Below are positions 58,769 to 64,000 of a stretch of DNA of 64,000 nucleotides, in pieces. This DNA comes from Roridomyces roridus (taxonomy: Eukaryota > Basidiomycota > Agaricomycetes > Agaricales > Mycenaceae). The translations under genes were made by a program, and so were the position numbers. The stretch's first letter is position 1. Each line of letters starts with the position of its first letter. The notes beneath the pieces are model-generated. The model was not told the DNA's origin, searched no databases, and worked only from the letters and a program-made list of their open reading frames with translations. The stretch lies in contig JARKIF010000002.1 of assembly GCA_029378245.1 (NCBI GenBank), positions 1,612,001 through 1,676,000 on the forward strand, in the 5' to 3' direction.

Positions 58769-60305
58769 TCACTTCTCCGGGTCCTCATTGTCGACCTTGC
58801 TGTATTGGGACTCTGGCAGGCCCACGAGTCGGCGCACCAGACGCAGGCCTCCAAGGTACCAGAACAGCCCACCACCGGCGCCCAAGACGAGGAGGACGAA
58901 GAAGAAGAGGCTATATGACGACGCATCGGTAGTCTCTTCATCCTCCTCCTCGAGCGTGGCGCTAGCAGGGGGTGTAACGACATGGGACGCGGCTTCGGTC
59001 GAGGTGGAGTCCGTTGAAGGTGCAGCCTGATCTGCGATTGTGTGCGCATCGTCCTGAAAAGCACGACAAATTTTATTGATAATGTTTTACGGACAAGCAG
59101 AGCTCATTAGAGCTCAGAGTGAACAGGCACCTCTTTCTCATCAGCAGCCGGTGCCTCGGATTCGACTTCCAGCTGGGTAGAGTGTCAGAAGGAGACTGCA
59201 TGTGCGGCAATGGGGTATCCTACCTCGCCGGAGTCGGCAATGATGATATCCTCCTTGGGCTTGTCGCCAGGACCCTTGGGGACGTTTTCTGTCGCAACAA
59301 GTGAGAAACGAATGGAAGAGCTTTCATTCAACGTACCAATGGCGTGGACGATGTCCATACCCTCGAGGACCGTGCCGAAAACAACCTATGTAACGGATTG
59401 AGGGAATGAACGGACCTGAAGAACAGAAACTCACGTGCTTGCCATCTAACCAGCTGGTAACGACGGTGCAGATGAACTGCGGGGGCATGTTCAATGGGAA
59501 AGGTTCAGACTAGTAGCGGAACGTACGAATTGAGAGCCTGTGAAACAGTTCAGCTGGCAAGTACATACTCAATCAAATAAATTACCGTTAGTGTCCTTTC
59601 CAGCGTTGGCCATAGGACAAGGGTACCGGGACCGGTGTGGCGGAGTTTGCTGCGAAATCGTATGAGACGGGTACGGAGATTGTATGCAAGAGCGATTTAC
59701 AAGTTCTCATCGGCGAACCGGTCACCATAAATCGACTGGCAGCGCATGAGAAGATGCTGGCACACAGATTGGAAATGCAAACCTTTCCACCGGTACCGTC
59801 ACCACGCGCTAGCAGAATCAGCTTGATGCTCTACAATTGGTTCCAGTGACTTACTGAAGTCGCCTCCCTGAATCCTGTGGAATAGATTAGAGGGGAAGAG
59901 GCAGCAAAGAAGCACGACGCACATGAAGTCTTTGATGACACGGTGGAATTTTGAGCCCTTGTAGCCATATCCGAGCTCGGTGCCGTCCTTCTTGAGCCCA
60001 GTTGTCAAGGCGCGGAAGTTCTCGACGGTCTTGGGGACAGTCTGGTATACGTGTAAGACGACTGCGTGAGCGAAAGGGATAGTTTGGGCGCACTCCACCG
60101 TAGAGACCCATGACAACTAGCAAATATGAGCGAAGCTTAGGGAAATTGGCATGAACATACTGCGACCCATGTCCGTGTCGCCATGCTTAATGTCAAAGTA
60201 AACCTTGTGGGTGATTTTGGGACCCTTGGCAGCATCCACGGGCTGGGCGCAGAAGAAAGCTGCGACGGAAACAAGGATGACGGCGATGGAGAGTCGGGCA
60301 AACAT
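58769..60305 (-). CDS. ER cyclophilin (PPIase) with C-terminal membrane anchor
   Basis: Peptidyl-prolyl isomerase of the cyclophilin B type. Signal peptide [20 protein letters not shown] is followed by the core: [54 protein letters not shown] (catalytic Arg), [20 protein letters not shown], and [19 protein letters not shown]. Past the domain comes an acidic Ser/Thr/Ala-rich stalk (roughly 60 residues), then a TM segment [20 protein letters not shown] and a short basic tail [16 protein letters not shown]. So it should be a type I membrane protein with the enzyme in the ER lumen. About eight short introns. Confidence 0.9.
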
Positions 60306-60395
60306 GGTAGGGAGAGAAGAGGTAATTTGAGACTAACGTGGCGCTTTGACGGCTTTCGATCGTGTCCAGCCGTGATCGCCGATTTCTTTCTGCTG
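60306..60395. promoter_or_regulatory. Divergent promoter cyclophilin/DBP7
   Basis: A 90-base gap between the two start codons. No clear TATA element or CGG pair beyond single copies. Confidence 0.3.
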
Positions 60396-62914
60396 ATGGA
60401 CGACCTTGTCCTGAATATTGCCCCGGCTGCAGGACATGCTTCAGCAAAATCTTCAGCAAAGGGAGGCAGATGGACGGATAGGTGCGTCTTTGAGTTTTAC
60501 CCCCAAGCTTGTCCCAATTTTTTCTGTAGGCTAAAAGCCAAACGGGTTCAAAAACGCAAGGCAAAAGACCCTGAAAAACGCCCCAATAAGCCTGCAGATG
60601 ACCTCGACTCCCGCCCCGCAAAACGTCCTCGGATAGAACCATCTCCGAAGGAGCCCAGACCAGCGGCAGTTGCCCGACCAACCCGTCCTCCGACTCAAGT
60701 GATCTCTTCTCTTTTCTCCTACAATCCAAAGATCGAGGCACCAGTCAACGCTCCTGCGCCGAAATCCATCGCACTTCCCAGCAATGCGCCACTAGCAGAC
60801 GCGTCCAGCTTTACTGGCTTGGGTCTCAATCCCTTGATAGCTGCGCACCTGGTCAGCAAGATGAGCATCCAGAAACCAACCTCGATTCAGCGTGCAGTCC
60901 TCCCGGCCGTATTTTCAACCACTTCTTTGGAGCGGGATGTATTCATCCAGTCCCAAACCGGCTCCGGGAAAACGTTGTCTTTCCTACTTCCGATAATCCA
61001 AGATCTGCTTCCCCTCAGTTCACTGTCCTACATTGACAGGACCATCGGCACTCTAGCCATCATCATTGCCCCGACCCGTGAATTGGCTAAGCAGATTTCA
61101 GATGTATTAGAAGCTCTGCTAAATCTACGTCTGCGTCCAGAGGATGAATCTGCCGAGGACGCAGGCAGCTCTGGCCGATTAACCCGGTGGCTTGTTTCCG
61201 GTCTCCTCACTGGTGGAGCAACCAGAACGCACGAAAAGGCTCGCCTACGCAAGGGTCTTCCCATCATCGTGTCGACTCCAGGCCGCTTACTCGATCACCT
61301 GCAAAAAACATCGTCTTTCAATGTCGCCAAATGTCGATGGTTGGTCCTCGATGAAGCAGATCGTCTCATGGAACTCGGTTTCGAGGAGACGATTACTGGC
61401 ATCATTCAAGGCTTGGACGGCCGGAGGAAGCTCGCCGTGCAGGCAGTAGAGGAAGGGAAGGGAATGGAGGTTGGAGGTTGGGACTGGGAACGCCGTCGTC
61501 GGACGATCCTTTGCTCTGCCACTATTCGTGAAGACGTCCAGAAATTGGCGGGCAAGGCTTTGATCAATCCTATGATGGTCAAAGCCACAGAGGCCGAACC
61601 AGAGCAAAATGCCACTTCCACGGGTGAATTGCCGGGCGCTGCTGCTGCGGAAAAATTCACTCCGCCATCCCAATTGTCACAGAAATACGTCGTTGTGCCA
61701 TTGAAGCTGCGACTAGTCGCTCTTGTGGCCCTGTTGCGATCCCTCATCGCTCAGTCTCAAGGTCGTCGCGGCACCAAGATAATCGTCTTTTTGAGCTGTA
61801 TGGACTCGGTTGACTTCCACTGGAATCTCTTTGGAGGTTCGTCTATGGGTGGCGAGGAGGAGGGGGCCACAGAGGAGGATTCAGATGCGGACAGCGATGC
61901 TGAACCCGAGTCGAAGGGCGAAAAAGTGGAACTCAAATCTTCTCTACTTCCAGACACATCCATCTTCCGTTTGCACGGTTCTCTTCCAACTCAAACGCGT
62001 TTGGCATCGCTCCGTGGATTCTCGGGTGCTAAAGGAAAGGGACCGGCGACCACTTCGACGTCCTCGGTTTTACTTTGCACTTCCGTTGCATCACGTGGTC
62101 TCGATCTACCCCTGGTCCGAGCCGTCATCCAATATGACCTCCCAACTGAGGGTGGTGCAACAGAGTACGTCCATCGTGTTGGACGTACAGCACGTGCTGG
62201 GAAAGGTGGTGAGGCTTGGAGTATGGTGTCTCCCAGCGAGTCGGAATGGGTGAAATGGGTTGAGGGGAAGATGCGGGGAGACGAATCCAGTGGTGACGAC
62301 GACGGTGCTAACATCACGTTGTCTGGCGTTTCCATTGACAACGTCCTCCGCTCTGGATTTGGTGGCAGTAAGGCCAGCGAATATGAGGCACGGGCGACGG
62401 AAGTCCAATTGTCATTCGAGCGCTGGGTTTTGCGCAAGAAGGAGGTTGGTCACAATTTACTATTTTCGTGAATATTCTGAGCATTTTCCAGAACGCCGGG
62501 TTCGCTCGCAAGGCTTATCTTTCTCACATGCGGGCGTATGCAACCCACCCATCGAACGAAAAACACATATTCCATGTTCGGCACCTTCACCTCGGACATT
62601 TGGCCAAGTCGTTCGCCCTACGTGATGCACCCAAGGCTGTCTCAACTGTTGGCGGCGGCAAGGCGCCCAAGATTCAGAAGGACAAGGAACGCAAGCCGAA
62701 AAAGGCCGCAGATGCTGAGGGCGCGTCTACGAAAAAGCGCAGCAGGGATTGGGAAGTGGATCATAGCGGCGAAGCGGAGCGCCGTATGCAAGAGGTGGTG
62801 CGTTCTCAGGGCCGTCTGACCAAGAAGGGGGGTGTGATGATGAGCAGTGGTGCTTCCGAGTTCCAAATCGCCGGCGGTGCGGCGTTGGAACGATTGGTGG
62901 GGTCACGGTCATGA
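60396..62914 (+). CDS. DBP7: DEAD-box RNA helicase DBP7 (ribosome biogenesis)
   Basis: Nucleolar helicase for 60S subunit assembly. Motifs in order: Q-motif region [27 protein letters not shown], Ia [11 protein letters not shown], Ib [31 protein letters not shown], then [24 protein letters not shown] and [15 protein letters not shown]. The C-terminal extension [20 protein letters not shown] and [16 protein letters not shown] is typical of Dbp7. Two introns: a 48-base one near 60481-60528 that is a multiple of three without a stop, so its retention would keep the frame, and one near 62446-62491. No frame break. The start MDDLVLNIA at 60396 fits the family. Confidence 0.94.
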
Positions 62915-63007
62915 GTATGGCGTGTGTGGGTAAAGAGCCTATCTGTGACGAATGCGTTGAGAATTTGATGCCGGTCGGTTCTTAGGCCATTCCACTCCGG
63001 TACGACC

Positions 63008-64000
63008 ATGTCTGAGTCCAAGTTGCGCGTTGCGATATGGTTTGTGTCTCAGTTTGTGAGTGCCCGGATAATTCATTGTGGCTTGAACAGCGGTGGCGGG
63101 ATTGGAGGGCTTGCTTTGGCTGTTCCACTGTCCAAGCACAAGAACATCCAGGTAGACGTCTACGAAGCTGCAGGCCGCTTTGCGGAAATCGGTGCTGGAG
63201 TCATGATCTGGGCGAGAACTTGGCGTATATTTGAACTGCTTGGACTGGCGGAAGACTTTGCAAAGGTCGCAGACTCGGAACCTGACCCTGCTGTGGGTAT
63301 GTACAATACTGAACAGAGCACGGCTGCCCACGAACTCAAATGATAGCTACAGGCTTCAACTATCGGCGGTCTGATGTCGGTGCGAATGGGTTCCATTGGA
63401 ACTTTGTCTCAATGCCGTGTACGTGGACCTGACAGAACATTGCACAAATTTCTGATGATGAATGATAGACGGCTGCATCCGCTTCCACCGAGCTCACTTC
63501 TTGGACGTCTTTGTTGAACATTTGCCTCCAGATGTTGCACACTTTGGGAAGCGACTCGTGTCGTACGAGAGGCGGGAAGACGGTGATATCAGCCTCAACT
63601 TTGCGGACGGAACGAGCGCAGAGTGTAATGTGCTCGTTGGGTGCGACGGGATCAAGTCCGTTGTTCGTGGACAGTTGTTGCGCGACAAGGCGGAGGCAGA
63701 GGGGCGACCGGATCTCCTTGCTCTAATCGAACCTAGATGGTCCGGAACTGTCGCGTACCGAGGACTTATCCCTGCTACAGAACTTCCGAAACACGAGACG
63801 CTCGCATCCCCGATGATGGTGTGTGGAATACCTCAGACTTTCAATCTTTCTTGACGCAATACAGTATTGTGGACAGGACAAGGTTTGTGAGCCGCATCTT
63901 TACGAGGTGGAAACTAAACCTGGTTAGCATATTGTCGCGTATTCCATATCGCGAGGCCACATCTGCAACGTTGTCGCCTTTGCCACGGAACCGAAGAACG
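63008..64000 (+). CDS. FAD-dependent monooxygenase, salicylate-hydroxylase type (partial)
   Basis: Flavoprotein aromatic hydroxylase family, cut by the window end. The FAD Rossmann motif GGGIGGLALAVPLSKHKN is formed across the first intron (about 63042-63090). Further blocks: YEAAGRFAEIGAGVMIWART, GCIRFHRAHFLDVFVEHLP, the DG motif VLVGCDGIKSVVRGQLL, and after two introns YCGQDKHIVAYSISRGHICN. The visible part is about 230 residues, about half of the usual length. Substrate unknown. Confidence 0.85.

Noticed and set aside
60183..60395. Upstream extension of DBP7 to 60183
   Set aside because: The extra 71 codons overlap the cyclophilin 5' end on the other strand; MDDLVLN at 60396 is the family-like start.

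Overview
The window is a gene-dense piece of a nuclear genome from a filamentous basidiomycete, most likely an Agaricomycete. Nearly every gene is cut by several 45-60 base GT-AG introns, intergenic gaps are often below 200 bases, and the proteins are fungal (PEX5, BRE1, YAK1, TOA1, CSL factor, Zn2Cys6 regulators, an allantoicase/ureidoglycolate lyase fusion). I recognised no transposon, CRISPR array, rRNA or tRNA. Gene models below were assembled by eye from reading frames and splice signals.

Layout. 0-11 kb: TFIIH subunit TFB4 and a taspase-1-like threonine protease (divergent), methylthioribose-1-phosphate isomerase and a hormone-sensitive-lipase-like hydrolase (divergent), a C2H2 factor and the peroxisomal receptor PEX5. 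11-24 kb: BRE1, allantoicase/ureidoglycolate lyase, an F-box protein, a HemK-type methyltransferase divergent from an ERT1/AcuK-type regulator, PRA1, probable CDC26, and mitochondrial ribosomal protein uS9. 24-34 kb: a DAL5-like transporter divergent from a Gfo/Idh/MocA oxidoreductase, the Golgi protein CASP/COY1, TFIIH subunit TFB1 and a PHOSPHO-type phosphatase. 34-43 kb: kinase YAK1, a nearly identical inverted copy of its promoter and first 74 codons, and about 5 kb of coding-like sequence I cannot assign. 43-64 kb: a basidiomycete hypothetical protein, CSL transcription factor, a one-TM protein, histone acetyltransferase ESA1, TFIIA large subunit TOA1, a small coiled-coil protein, mitochondrial PrpD-type dehydratase divergent from a Zn2Cys6 regulator, a membrane-anchored ER cyclophilin, DEAD-box helicase DBP7, and the start of an FAD monooxygenase.

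Most striking functional link: the window encodes both a taspase-1-like protease with its Asp-Thr autocleavage site and a TFIIA large subunit whose acidic linker carries the taspase recognition core Gln-Val-Asp-Gly. In animals taspase 1 cuts TFIIA at this kind of site; budding yeast TFIIA is not processed. The pair predicts a TFIIA-processing system in this fungus.

Caution on sequence quality: at least a dozen single-base indels, mostly in short homopolymers and mostly in the first 11 kb, break conserved genes. They look like consensus errors rather than real mutations. I flag each one rather than calling the genes pseudogenes.
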